Source of the DNA: Prevotella heparinolytica
GTDB taxonomy: Bacteria > Bacteroidota > Bacteroidia > Bacteroidales > Bacteroidaceae
Direction of reading: 5' to 3'
DNA: 64,000 nt
Assembly: GCF_004342845.1 (NCBI RefSeq)
Contig: NZ_SLXB01000007.1
Coordinates: 62,001 to 126,000 of the forward strand
Part shown: positions 35,710 through 44,145 of the stretch, one piece after another
Numbering within the stretch: the first letter of the stretch is position 1
Layout: the number at the start of each line of letters is the position of its first letter
Program-made: the position numbers and the translations under genes
The notes under the pieces: generated by a model
What the model was told of the DNA's origin: nothing
The model's database searches: none
Seen by the model: only the letters and a program-made list of their open reading frames with translations

Positions 35710-36948
35710 TTATTGAGGAAGGTCAATATACGAATCCTTAAATCCTAAGAAATAAAGAACTCCGTCCAAGCCAATCGTATTAATTGACTGCTTGGCATTG
35801 GCCACCACTTTGGGTTTTGCGTGGAAAGCAATTCCCAGACCTGCAACGCCAAGCATTGGTAAATCATTGGCTCCATCACCCACGGCAATGGTTTGAGCAA
35901 TATCTACTTTCTCAACTTGAGCTATCAGACGCAACAGTTCGGCTTTTCGTTTGCCATCTACCACATCTCCCAAATAGCGGCCGGTCAACTTTCCATTTTC
36001 TATTTCCAGTTCATTGGCATACACATAATCTATTCCATACTTCTTTTGAAGATATTGTCCAAAGTAAGTGAAACCTCCTGAAAGGATAGCTATCTTGTAG
36101 CCATATTTTTTCAACACATACATTAAACGATCCACTCCCTCTGTGATAGGTAGACTTTCTGCAATATCTTGCATCACAGACACATCTAAACCTTTCAACA
36201 GAGCCACTCGCTCGCGGAAACTTTCTATGAAGTCAATTTCACCGCGCATGGCACGCTCGGTAATGGCTTTTACCTGTTCGCCCACTCCCGCACGTATGGC
36301 AAGTTCGTCAATAACTTCGGTCTCTATCAGAGTAGAATCCATATCAAAACATATCAAGCGCCGCATCCGGCGATACATATTATCTAATTGAAAAGAGAAA
36401 TCCATTTCTAAATCCGCCGCCAATTTCATCAGTTCTTCCTGCATGGCAATGCGGTCTTTCGGCGTGCCTCGTACCGAGAATTCAATGCATGCCCGTGTAC
36501 GGGACTCATATTCATTCAAAGGGATGCGCCCTGTAAGTCGCTTGATGGCATCAATATTCATGCCTTGCTCTGCCAGAATGCGAGTCACTGTGGCGATTTG
36601 ACGAGCTGATAACTTACGTCCCAACAATGTAAGAATATAACGATTCTTACCTTGCATGCTCACCCAGTTTTCATACTCTTTTACTGTAATGGGATAGAAA
36701 CGAACAGTTACTCCCAAAGACGAAGCTTTAAAAAGCAACTCTTTCATAATGAAACCTGAGTGTTGCTCCTCTGTCTTACATAGGATTCCCAGTGAAAGAG
36801 TATTATGAATATCTGCTTGTCCTATATCTAAAATAGTAGCATCATATTTAGCCAGAATTTCTGTGACAGAGGCTGTCAAACCGGGACGATCTTCCCCTGT
36901 AATACGAATCAGGATGAGTTCAGTGTTCAATTGTTGCATAGGCCACAT
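35710..36948 (-). CDS. serB: Phosphoserine phosphatase with N-terminal ACT region
   Basis: The last step of serine synthesis. 412 residues; the C-terminal half is the HAD phosphatase with DMDSTLIETEVIDELA (catalytic DxD), the ILSGGF serine and VGDGANDLPM. The N-terminal half (about 1-185) is regulatory: ITGEDRPGLTASVTEILAKY at the start of an ACT domain, and a second ACT-like stretch (LTLLGRKLSARQIATVTRILAEQGMNIDAIKR). ACT domains usually bind amino acids, so serine feedback is plausible. E. coli SerB (about 320 residues) has a shorter N-part. An alternative ATG lies three codons downstream. Confidence 0.95.
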   Translation of the reverse strand: MWPMQQLNTELILIRITGEDRPGLTASVTEILAKYDATILDIGQADIHNTLSLGILCKTEEQHSGFIMKELLFKASSLGVTVRFYPITVKEYENWVSMQGKNRYILTLLGRKLSARQIATVTRILAEQGMNIDAIKRLTGRIPLNEYESRTRACIEFSVRGTPKDRIAMQEELMKLAADLEMDFSFQLDNMYRRMRRLICFDMDSTLIETEVIDELAIRAGVGEQVKAITERAMRGEIDFIESFRERVALLKGLDVSVMQDIAESLPITEGVDRLMYVLKKYGYKIAILSGGFTYFGQYLQKKYGIDYVYANELEIENGKLTGRYLGDVVDGKRKAELLRLIAQVEKVDIAQTIAVGDGANDLPMLGVAGLGIAFHAKPKVVANAKQSINTIGLDGVLYFLGFKDSYIDLPQ

Positions 36949-36971
36949 CTTTTTGATAATCTAATAGGTTA

Positions 36972-36979
36972 CAAAAGTA
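36972..36979 (-). promoter_or_regulatory. Promoter -7 box for serB
   Basis: TACTTTTG on the minus strand matches TAnnTTTG, 23 bp upstream of the serB ATG. Confidence 0.6.
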
Positions 36980-37051
36980 GGTATTTTTTTTGCTATCTAT
37001 GCTAAATAACATAAAAAGATGGATATTAAAAGCAAGTTTTTTAGTTGTTTA

Positions 37052-37084
37052 TTTGGAGGTTTGTTTAATATTTACTTACCTTTG
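37052..37084 (+). promoter_or_regulatory. Complete promoter (-33 and -7) for the TlpA-like gene
   Basis: TTTG at 37052-37055, a 21-bp spacer and TACCTTTG at 37077-37084 fit the full Bacteroides promoter (TTTG, 19-21 bp, TAnnTTTG). It gives a leader of about 125 nt that contains a possible TCCGGG/CCCGGA hairpin at 37157-37192. Confidence 0.7.
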
Positions 37085-37216
37085 CACCTGATTTCTGAAT
37101 AAAAGGCTTTGAATATCAATGATTTTTCATTATTGAAAGTTCAAAGAAAACTATGTTCCGGGAAGAAATCGCTGTTGAAGGGCAGGCCCGGATAGTACTA
37201 ACCAAAACCGCGTTAC

Positions 37217-37717
37217 ATGAAATATGTAAAATGGATTTTTGTTGTATTACTGATAAGTTCCTTGACTTCTTTTGTAGAAAAAGACAAATCTACCGGAGGT
37301 TTGAATGTGGGTGACATGGCCCCGGATTTTAAAATCCAATCCATGTCGGCTGGGCAATCGCAAATCGACCTTTCAGACTTGAAAGGCAAGTATGTGTTGC
37401 TCTGTTTTTGGGCAAGCTATGATGCGCAATCCCGGATGCAAAACGTAAGTTTAAGCAATGCGCTCCGCTCTGCTTCCCGAAATAATGTAGAAATGGTTTC
37501 TGTCTCATTCGACGAATATCGTTCAATCTTTGAAGAAACCATTCGTAAGGATCAAATAGCTACGCCCACTTGTTTCGTGGAAACTAAAGGCGAATCTTCC
37601 GGCCTTTTCAAAAAATATCGTATAAGCCGTGGATTTACCAGCTATTTATTGGATGATAATGGTGTGATTATTGCCAAAAACATCTCTGCTTCGGAACTTT
37701 CTGCTTACTTGAATTAA
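37217..37717 (+). CDS. TlpA/thioredoxin-fold protein lacking the active-site cysteines
   Basis: 166 residues: an N-terminal hydrophobic signal or anchor (WIFVVLLISSLTSFV), then a thioredoxin-like domain starting GDMAPDFKIQSMSAGQSQIDLSDLKGKYVLLCFWAS. In active TlpA-type proteins FWAS is followed by W-C-x-x-C; here it reads Y-D-A-Q-S (68-72), so no redox pair exists. The only nearby cysteine (C63) is on the preceding strand. The rest of the fold, including ATPTCFVETKGESSGLFKKYRI with its cis-proline-like ATPT, is retained. It may bind other envelope proteins or ligands. It is a single gene with an unusually good promoter. Confidence 0.85.
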   Translation: MKYVKWIFVVLLISSLTSFVEKDKSTGGLNVGDMAPDFKIQSMSAGQSQIDLSDLKGKYVLLCFWASYDAQSRMQNVSLSNALRSASRNNVEMVSVSFDEYRSIFEETIRKDQIATPTCFVETKGESSGLFKKYRISRGFTSYLLDDNGVIIAKNISASELSAYLN

Positions 37718-37838
37718 GCGAAGCATTTGCTTTTATTGCTTGATAATTTGTAAGATGAAAGTGGGAATGTTCTCTCGAAACCGTGTTTTCAACGGAAAGA
37801 AAGAGAGTGAATAAAAGAGGAAAATGAATACAACAAAA

Positions 37839-37866
37839 GGGACTGTCCAAAAAATCGGATAGTCTC
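37839..37866. terminator. Probable terminator between convergent genes
   Basis: GGGACTGTCC / GGATAGTCTC forms a 10-bp stem with two G-T pairs and an 8-nt loop, preceded by AAAA. It lies between the TlpA-like gene and the end of the universal stress protein gene. Confidence 0.55.
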
Positions 37867-37919
37867 TTCATTGTTGCATATTAAACATAACGTTGATTAC
37901 AAAAGAAATAAATTTGTAT

Positions 37920-39047
37920 TTAGATCTGGCCATATACAACCAATAATGGCGTATCAGAATGAAAAATCATTTTTCTGGCAATACCAGGATTAAATAAGCG
38001 AGAAAATATATTTCTTTTATAGGAAGTCAATGTGATAATATCAATATGATTGTTCCTTATATAATGCTCTAAGTGACTAAGTAAATCATCATTTGTTACA
38101 ATGTCATAGTGAAATTCTTGTTGTGGATATTGTTTTTGAAAATATTCCTTAATTCCTGCCAGTTTAATTTCAGTCCAAGCATCTTGCACTTCCGAAAGAT
38201 GAATCAAAGATATAGAAACATTAAATGGTTTCAAATAATTAATAAAGGAATCAAGAACTATTAAATCTCGTTGATCAAAATTAGTAATAAAAGCAATTCG
38301 CTTAGCTTCAGTAAATCGTTTGAATGGAATATTTTCAGGAATGGCAAAGACGGGTATATGACTACGTTCAATGACTTCAGCCGTCACGCTGCCAATCAAA
38401 TCAAAATCTTTCTGATTTTTGCCACGAGTACCCATAACGATAATACGTGGTCTGTATTCTTTAACATATCGTAATATTTCTTCCTCCGGAATGCCTTCAC
38501 GTAAAACGCAGGAGTACTTGATATCAGGAAATTCTCCGGAAATAACTTTCTCTTTCACTTTAGCAGACAATGCTTTTAAATCGGCATGAACTTTCTGCAA
38601 GATATTTCTCACATTTTCTTCATCGCTTAGCTGATAGTTAAAAATATCTCCGTAAGGTAGAGATGTTGCATATATCGGAGTAAAATAGACATGCAACAAC
38701 ACGGCTTCAGCATCTATATTCTGAGCTAGGTTAAAGCCAAACTCGCATGCTTTTAAAGAATAACCAGAGAAGTCTACCGGAATCAATACTTTATTATTAT
38801 TTTTCTCTATTTTAGGGGTCTTTCCCCCTACTACTTCTTCTGATAACCATGATGAACTTTCTGTGATTCTCAAGGCATGAGGTAAGTCACTCTCTTTGAT
38901 GCGTACACGAACACCTGAAGAAACGACCGGTTGTATTTGATTTACATTGTGGATATAGGTTTCTATACCCTCATTTTCAAGTACATTCTTTAGAATCTGA
39001 GCTTTGACGTAGGTCAGAATGGCTAATGTTACTAATTTATCTTCCAT
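37920..39047 (-). CDS. Universal stress protein with DUF2007-like start and two USP domains
   Basis: 375 residues in three parts. Residues 1-70 (LVTLAILTYVKAQILKNVLENEGIETYIHN) fit the DUF2007 putative signal-transducing domain. About 85-235 is a USP domain with IPVDFS at the start and the ATP-binding GTRGKN...GSVTAEVIERSHIPVFAIP pattern. About 245-375 is a second USP-like domain, without a clear ATP motif, ending PLLVVY. Such tandem proteins respond to stress and may bind ATP in the first domain only. It lies 108 bp after a small HTH gene on the same strand, with a terminator and a near-palindrome between. Confidence 0.85.
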   Translation of the reverse strand: MEDKLVTLAILTYVKAQILKNVLENEGIETYIHNVNQIQPVVSSGVRVRIKESDLPHALRITESSSWLSEEVVGGKTPKIEKNNNKVLIPVDFSGYSLKACEFGFNLAQNIDAEAVLLHVYFTPIYATSLPYGDIFNYQLSDEENVRNILQKVHADLKALSAKVKEKVISGEFPDIKYSCVLREGIPEEEILRYVKEYRPRIIVMGTRGKNQKDFDLIGSVTAEVIERSHIPVFAIPENIPFKRFTEAKRIAFITNFDQRDLIVLDSFINYLKPFNVSISLIHLSEVQDAWTEIKLAGIKEYFQKQYPQQEFHYDIVTNDDLLSHLEHYIRNNHIDIITLTSYKRNIFSRLFNPGIARKMIFHSDTPLLVVYGQI

Positions 39048-39065
39048 ACCTTATTGTTTTTAAGA

Positions 39066-39083
39066 GGGTAATCAGATTAACCC
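39066..39083. promoter_or_regulatory. Near-palindrome upstream of the universal stress protein gene
   Basis: GGGTAATC-A-GATTAACCC (39066-39083), a near-perfect inverted repeat with one extra base, centred about 27 bp upstream of the ATG at 39047. The position suits an operator; no regulator can be assigned. Confidence 0.4.
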
Positions 39084-39114
39084 GTTGATGTTTTTTCTTC
39101 TTTGACAAATAAGA

Positions 39115-39142
39115 AATCCCAACTGTTTTAGCAATTGGGATT
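39115..39142 (-). terminator. Terminator of the small HTH gene
   Basis: AATCCCAA / TTGGGATT, an 8-bp stem with a 12-nt loop, is followed on the minus strand by TTCTTATTTG. It lies 14 bp after the stop codon. Confidence 0.65.
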
Positions 39143-39155
39143 ATATACTTCTTTC

Positions 39156-39431
39156 TTAGACTTGAATGGGCTCTGTAGCTTTATCAGCCATTTCATCCAA
39201 TATTTTTAAAGCACGTTCCAATACTGTAGTGTCATCAATCATAACTAATCCGCCATCCGGCCCAGGCTCCAAGTGAATTCCAACACTTTTCCCTTCTTTA
39301 AAATTATGTCCGCCGAAAAAATTTCTTACTGTATCAACATTCAGTCCTAATTCATCAGCGATTCTATGCATGCTTCCGGTGGGTAATGAGTCCTTAATTT
39401 TACGTAATTCATTAAATGTTATTGTTCTCAT
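39156..39431 (-). CDS. Small helix-turn-helix protein
   Basis: 91 residues. Residues about 19-40 (SMHRIADELGLNVDTVRNFFGG) read as a helix-turn-helix like that of LacI-type repressors. The remainder has a Gly/Pro turn (HLEPGPDGGLVMIDD) and a C-terminal helix (TVLERALKILDEMAD) that could dimerise. There is no ligand domain. It stands upstream of the universal stress protein gene with a terminator between, so it may regulate that gene or itself; this is inference. No clear -7 box precedes it. Confidence 0.7.
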   Translation of the reverse strand: MRTITFNELRKIKDSLPTGSMHRIADELGLNVDTVRNFFGGHNFKEGKSVGIHLEPGPDGGLVMIDDTTVLERALKILDEMADKATEPIQV

Positions 39432-39495
39432 ATTGATAAATTTAATGGTTAATATTCTTTTACTCTTTTATTATTACGCTATAAACTTAAGGAAA

Positions 39496-39531
39496 AAAAA
39501 AGATAAAACAAATTATTTCCTTATCTTTTTT
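39496..39531. terminator. A/T-rich hairpin between batE and the HTH gene region
   Basis: AAAAAAGATAA (39496-39506) pairs with TTATCTTTTTT (39521-39531), an 11-bp stem with a 14-nt loop. It lies between the batE stop and the HTH gene start. On the minus strand it is downstream of batE by 110 bp and could terminate the Bat operon, though the stem is weak. Confidence 0.4.
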
Positions 39532-39640
39532 CAAAAAGCGATCAGTTCCTAAGAAGAGAATATCATACTTCGCTGGTTGACAACATCAGCTTTTTATCTT
39601 AGAGAGCAATCAGAAAAGATGGAAAATGAAAAAAGAACAA

Positions 39641-40477
39641 TTAAATCCCTTCTATTGTAATATTAGGCACCCACCCGACTTTACCATCTTCCAAACGAAT
39701 TTCTTTCCATTCGCGCATGGAATTATCCTTTATTTCAACCTTGCACCCTTCATGAAGAATAAATAATCCCACACCACTTTCACTAGGTGTACTACGCACC
39801 GTGACGCTGGGTACCAATACAATAGCATCGTTACGCTCAGTCAATTGATGTTTCTGTTGCGCTGCAAAGACATTGCTCAAAATAACCAGCACCAACCAAA
39901 CACATCCAGCAAAGAAAGTCACTTTTTTCACAATAATCTGCTTTGAGAAAAAGAAAAGAGAACATGATACAAGTAACAATATAAAAAACATAATTCCTAA
40001 TTTGGCCCATGCATCTACATTAAGCATATTTATCAATGATTTAGTCCACATCACAAAAAATATTTCCGGAACCGGAACAATCTTATCAACTGTCTTTGCA
40101 CGCGCTATCTCCAGATTGGCCTGAATATCCGCATTTCCGGGCTGCAACAACAAAGCACGTTCGTAATTCAAAATAGCTTTGGCTATATCATCCGTCTTAT
40201 AATAACTGTTCCCAAGATTATAGTATACTTCGGCCGCTTCCCCCTTCTTCAATAGGTTTTCATAAATTTGAATGGCAGAAACATAATCATTTCGCATATA
40301 AGCACTATCTCCTTGGAGCTTTGTAACATCGCCTCCTTGTTTTTTAGCTGAAAAATCAGCATGAGAATCGACTGAAAGGGAATCATTGGGAACTTGCAAT
40401 GTATCTTTTGCTAGATTCTGGCCATAAGTAGCCAATGTTATAACACAACTAAGAGCTAAAAATAATATCTTGTTCAT
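39641..40477 (-). CDS. batE: BatE: TPR and SH3-like membrane protein
   Basis: The last gene of the Bacteroides aerotolerance operon. The N-terminal part is a signal peptide (ILFLALSCVITLATYG), then a TPR region (about 60-125, AAEVYYNLGNSYYKTDDIAKAILNYERALLLQPGN), two membrane helices (about 155-210), and a C-terminal SH3-like domain (VTVRSTPSESG...KVGWVPN). I chose the ATG at 40477 because a rare strong Shine-Dalgarno, GGAGG at 40486-40490, lies 8 nt before it, while the ATG at 40483 is too close. It starts 16 bp after the batD stop. Confidence 0.88.
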   Translation of the reverse strand: MNKILFLALSCVITLATYGQNLAKDTLQVPNDSLSVDSHADFSAKKQGGDVTKLQGDSAYMRNDYVSAIQIYENLLKKGEAAEVYYNLGNSYYKTDDIAKAILNYERALLLQPGNADIQANLEIARAKTVDKIVPVPEIFFVMWTKSLINMLNVDAWAKLGIMFFILLLVSCSLFFFSKQIIVKKVTFFAGCVWLVLVILSNVFAAQQKHQLTERNDAIVLVPSVTVRSTPSESGVGLFILHEGCKVEIKDNSMREWKEIRLEDGKVGWVPNITIEGI

Positions 40478-40490
40478 TATCATATCCTCC
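40478..40490 (-). promoter_or_regulatory. Strong Shine-Dalgarno that fixes the batE start
   Basis: GGAGG on the minus strand (40490-40486) is spaced 8 nt from the ATG at 40477 and only 2 nt from the ATG at 40483. Such sites are rare in this window. Confidence 0.65.
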
Positions 40491-40493
40491 CGA

Positions 40494-42353
40494 TTAACGT
40501 TTAATTGAGTTTTCCATTTTACTGATAAGTTTCAGTGAAGCCGAATAAACCTTATCCATAGCTTGATTGTCGTCGCCTGGAGCGAAGTGGGCAAACTCAC
40601 ATTCGTTCAGTGTCTCCAAAAACTCCTTTATCAGGACATCATCGACACCATAATTGCGCAGTTCCTCTTCGATATTGTCTTTAGACAAGCGAGACACCGG
40701 AATATTCAGTTTGTCACTGATATAGCCCCAAAGAGCTTTCAGTACTTCATCATAGAATGCATCTTTTTTATTATCAGTCAGTAATTTACCAGCCTGCTTC
40801 ATTCGTTTTACAGCAACTTTATTGGCTTTTTTTGTACGCATACCCGCAACATTGGCATTAGCAGCTATCTGTTTACGATACACAATAAAGAACACAATAA
40901 ATGCAATACTCGGCACCAAATAGAACAACCAATATATCAAGGAACCAAAAAAGAAATCGCCTCTTTGAGACAAATGAACATCATTCTGTTTAATAAAGCG
41001 AATATCTTCATTCAGCACTTTCAGGTCTTCTTTATTTGTGAAATTAGCAATAGTTTGTTCTGCGTTGCCGGCACCTTTTTCCACATGAAGTACATACTCT
41101 TCTGTTCTCAAAGTCTTATATGAACGAGTATTAATATCAAAATAGCTGAATGTTACGACAGGAATCTTATATGTTCCGGCATTACGCGGAATGGCCAAGT
41201 ATTCAATCACTTTACTACCGGAAAGTCCTGAATTTGTCAGGCGAAATTTATTGTCAACTTTCGGATCGTAAACTTCAAAATCCTCAGGAAATTTGATTTC
41301 CGGATTGGACAACAATTTCAGATTACCCGTACCTGAGATAACAAGTTTCATCGTGACTGCATCATTTGTTTTGACATTTATACTGTTAATGGAAGAAGTG
41401 ATATTGAACTCTCCCACTCCTCCTGAAAAATCCGTAGGTTTACCTGCTGGCAACGGTTTCACATCAATCGTCATTTGAGGAGTCAGAATTGCTTTTTTAA
41501 CTTCCACGTAGTTGCTTCCTCCATTGAAGAACGCTTCAAAGGGATCGGATACCTGTGTTGCCTTGGCTATGGAAGCATCGAAACGGGCGGCATCTATCGT
41601 CAGTTTACCTGATTGCTGCGGAAACAACACGAACTGGCGATAGATTGTTGTTTGATAGTTCCGGCCTTTATAATGTTCCAGTCCCCATCTCCTGTCATTT
41701 GGAAGTTCCACTTCCTGAGAATGGAATCCCTTAAAATCTGGAAGTTTTACGTTGTCGAACATACGCAAATCAACCAGCGTATATATTTTATATGTCAGCA
41801 AGAAGGCTTCCTGCTCATATACTGTGGTCTTACTGGCAGTGGCAGTAATAAACAAGTCTGTATTTGATACCGATGTACTTGAAGAAGCACGACTGGCTGT
41901 ACCTTCACTTTGTTTACCATTATTTCCTGAAGCTCCGTTAGCAGCCTGATCTGCCGGAATCACTTTCACACGTACCGAGTTTGAAACCAATTGATTGCCG
42001 TCAGCAATAATGGTCGCACCCGGAATGGAAAAGTTTCCTTCCGAAGTTGCCATCAAGATGTAAGTAAATGTAATGCTGCTCGTTGAAGTTGTCTGCCCAT
42101 TAATTATTTGCACACTGCTTTGTTCCGAACGACTGGGTCCCATCAATACATCAAATCCTTTCATGGACGGAGCACGAAAGTCTCTTACTTTCTGGGTAGT
42201 CACTGTATACGACAATCTGAACTGGTCTCCTACTGCCACTACATCTGGGACGGATGCAGTAAATGAGACTTTACCATCAGCAAAAAGCTTCATGCTGACT
42301 GTTATCAGCATTATCCATAAGAAAACAATTTTTCTCATATAGAATTTCTTCAT
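40494..42353 (-). CDS. batD: BatD (BatD/OmpB family membrane protein)
   Basis: 619 residues from the ATG at 42353 (MKKFYMRKIVFLW); the longer frame starts with TTG inside batC and is rejected. After a signal peptide come Ig-like beta-rich extracytoplasmic domains (VSFTASVPDVVAVGDQFRLSYTV at the start, then FSGGVGEFNITSSINSINVKTND). Near residue 475 a membrane helix (LIYWLFYLVPSIAFIVFFIVY) leads into a helical cytoplasmic tail with AFYDEVLKALWGYISDKLN. BatD proteins act with BatA-C in aerotolerance and envelope stress; the biochemical role is not established. Confidence 0.9.
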   Translation of the reverse strand: MKKFYMRKIVFLWIMLITVSMKLFADGKVSFTASVPDVVAVGDQFRLSYTVTTQKVRDFRAPSMKGFDVLMGPSRSEQSSVQIINGQTTSTSSITFTYILMATSEGNFSIPGATIIADGNQLVSNSVRVKVIPADQAANGASGNNGKQSEGTASRASSSTSVSNTDLFITATASKTTVYEQEAFLLTYKIYTLVDLRMFDNVKLPDFKGFHSQEVELPNDRRWGLEHYKGRNYQTTIYRQFVLFPQQSGKLTIDAARFDASIAKATQVSDPFEAFFNGGSNYVEVKKAILTPQMTIDVKPLPAGKPTDFSGGVGEFNITSSINSINVKTNDAVTMKLVISGTGNLKLLSNPEIKFPEDFEVYDPKVDNKFRLTNSGLSGSKVIEYLAIPRNAGTYKIPVVTFSYFDINTRSYKTLRTEEYVLHVEKGAGNAEQTIANFTNKEDLKVLNEDIRFIKQNDVHLSQRGDFFFGSLIYWLFYLVPSIAFIVFFIVYRKQIAANANVAGMRTKKANKVAVKRMKQAGKLLTDNKKDAFYDEVLKALWGYISDKLNIPVSRLSKDNIEEELRNYGVDDVLIKEFLETLNECEFAHFAPGDDNQAMDKVYSASLKLISKMENSIKR

Positions 42354-42361
42354 AATATTTG

Positions 42362-43069
42362 TTACCAATCTTTTTCCAAGCGACTACCCTGAATGACCTG
42401 TTGTTTTTTCACCTTATCTTGTACATCCTTTTCATCCTGCATAATCGAGTTCAACAGCTGCTCGGCATTCTCCTTGGACATCTCATTCTCTTTTTTCTCC
42501 GGTTTTGCAGGTGATTGCTGCTGTTGTTCTTGATTCTTATCTCGATTTTGATCCTGCTTTTGTTTCTCCTGTTCTTTCTGTTGTTCGTTTTTATCCTGAT
42601 TCTGATTTTGGTCTTGATTCTGCTGATCATTCAGCATCTTCTGGGCCAATGCAAGATTATAACGCGTTTCATCATCTTTCGGGTTGTTGCGCAAAGACTC
42701 CTTATAAGCTTCCACTGCTTTAGCATAATCTTTCTGAGAATGGAATATAACGCCCATATTATGATAAATCTGTGATAATTTTGACTTATCCTTTTCTATT
42801 TTAGTAGCTGTCACATATTGCTCCATGGCTTCTTTGAGTTTATTCTGATGAGCCAGCGTATTCCCTAAATTGAACATGGAAACGGTCGATTTAGGATTAA
42901 CCTCCAAAGCTTTCCGATAATTCACTTCGGCATTCACATAAATACTATCTTTAAAAAAGCGGTTTCCCTTACGGATAAAGTCTCGTTCCGCTTTCTGGGC
43001 AGAAACAGAGACTGCCAAAAACAACAAGGAAAATATTCCGATATACTTTTTCTGTAACATACGCATCAT
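42362..43069 (-). CDS. batC: BatC: TPR protein with Gln-rich linker
   Basis: 235 residues with a signal peptide (GIFSLLFLAVSVSAQ), then at least three TPR units (about 28-145, with NAEVNYRKALEVNPKSTVSMFNLGNTLAHQ and AVEAYKESLRNNPKDDETRYNLALAQ). A long low-complexity stretch of Gln, Lys, Asn and Asp (about 150-195) follows. The start overlaps the batB stop by 4 bp (ATGA), and batD follows 8 bp after the stop. Confidence 0.88.
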   Translation of the reverse strand: MMRMLQKKYIGIFSLLFLAVSVSAQKAERDFIRKGNRFFKDSIYVNAEVNYRKALEVNPKSTVSMFNLGNTLAHQNKLKEAMEQYVTATKIEKDKSKLSQIYHNMGVIFHSQKDYAKAVEAYKESLRNNPKDDETRYNLALAQKMLNDQQNQDQNQNQDKNEQQKEQEKQKQDQNRDKNQEQQQQSPAKPEKKENEMSKENAEQLLNSIMQDEKDVQDKVKKQQVIQGSRLEKDW

Positions 43070-44094
43070 TTCTTATTGGAGAATAAATGAACATTGCGAA
43101 ACAAAGGATTCTTACGTTCCAATATCAGCATTTCAATCAACAGCAATAATAAAATAATCCATGCTATTGCCTGAAACTGCTCATTAAATTCCGTATAGAC
43201 CTGCGTTTCCACATCTGCTTTCTCCATTTTATCAAGTTCCCGACTGATGGCCTTTTGTGCTCCATTTGTATTGTCTACACGTACATATATACCATTTCCC
43301 GCTTGGGCAATCTCCTGACACATTTGTTCATTCAAGCGGGTTACAATGACATTACCATCCCTATCACGACGATAATCATTCGTTCCTTCTATCGGAATCG
43401 GAGCACCTTCGGGCATACCTACCCCCAATACATTTACCTGAATGCCCTTCTCCGCAGCAGCCTTTGCAGCTTCCACCATACCACCTTCATGATTTTCACC
43501 ATCGGTAATCACAATGATAGCTCGTCCCACTCCTTCTTGTGGATTAAAACTGCGAGTAGCTAAACTGACAGCTGCTCCAATAGCCGTTCCTTGTTTGGAT
43601 ATTAATGAAGGATCTATGGATTCCAAAAACATTTTGGCAGAAATGTAATCGCTCGTAATAGGTAACTGCGTAAAAGCATCGCCGGCAAAGACTATCATGC
43701 CTACTTTATCATTCTGCATCTTATCGACCAATTGTGCCACCAATCGTTTCGCCTTCTGCAAACGGCTTGGCTGTACATCTTGTGCCAACATGGAGTTAGA
43801 GATATCTAAAGCAATCATGACTTCCACTCCCTGACGTTTCACCGTTTCCTGTTTAGAACCGAATTGCGGACGAGCCAGTAATACAGCAAATAATCCGATA
43901 GCAGCAAATACCATCCAGAACTTTACATCCGGACGATACTTGGAGACATCGGGCATCAATTGTGCCATCAACTCTGGATCACCAAACTGGCGAATGGCTC
44001 TCTTTCTTCGATAATTGGAGTACAAGTAGAAAGCTGCCAGCAGAGGCAATAATAACAAGATGTACAAATATGCAGGTTCTTCAAATCGAAACAT
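43066..44094 (-). CDS. batB: BatB: von Willebrand factor A membrane protein
   Basis: 342 residues: two membrane helices at the start (AYLYILLLLPLLAAFYLYS and a second near 60-80), a VWA domain with the metal site MIALDISNSMLAQD (DxSxS) and VITDGENHEGG, and a last helix near the C-terminus (AIAWIILLLLLIEMLIL). The domain between the helices is expected to be periplasmic. It pairs with BatA, the same architecture. Overlaps batC by 4 bp. Confidence 0.93.
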   Translation of the reverse strand: MFRFEEPAYLYILLLLPLLAAFYLYSNYRRKRAIRQFGDPELMAQLMPDVSKYRPDVKFWMVFAAIGLFAVLLARPQFGSKQETVKRQGVEVMIALDISNSMLAQDVQPSRLQKAKRLVAQLVDKMQNDKVGMIVFAGDAFTQLPITSDYISAKMFLESIDPSLISKQGTAIGAAVSLATRSFNPQEGVGRAIIVITDGENHEGGMVEAAKAAAEKGIQVNVLGVGMPEGAPIPIEGTNDYRRDRDGNVIVTRLNEQMCQEIAQAGNGIYVRVDNTNGAQKAISRELDKMEKADVETQVYTEFNEQFQAIAWIILLLLLIEMLILERKNPLFRNVHLFSNKK

Positions 44095-44145
44095 TTCTTT
44101 ATTTACTATTTTACGATTTACTATTTACCACTTTATATCTAAAAA

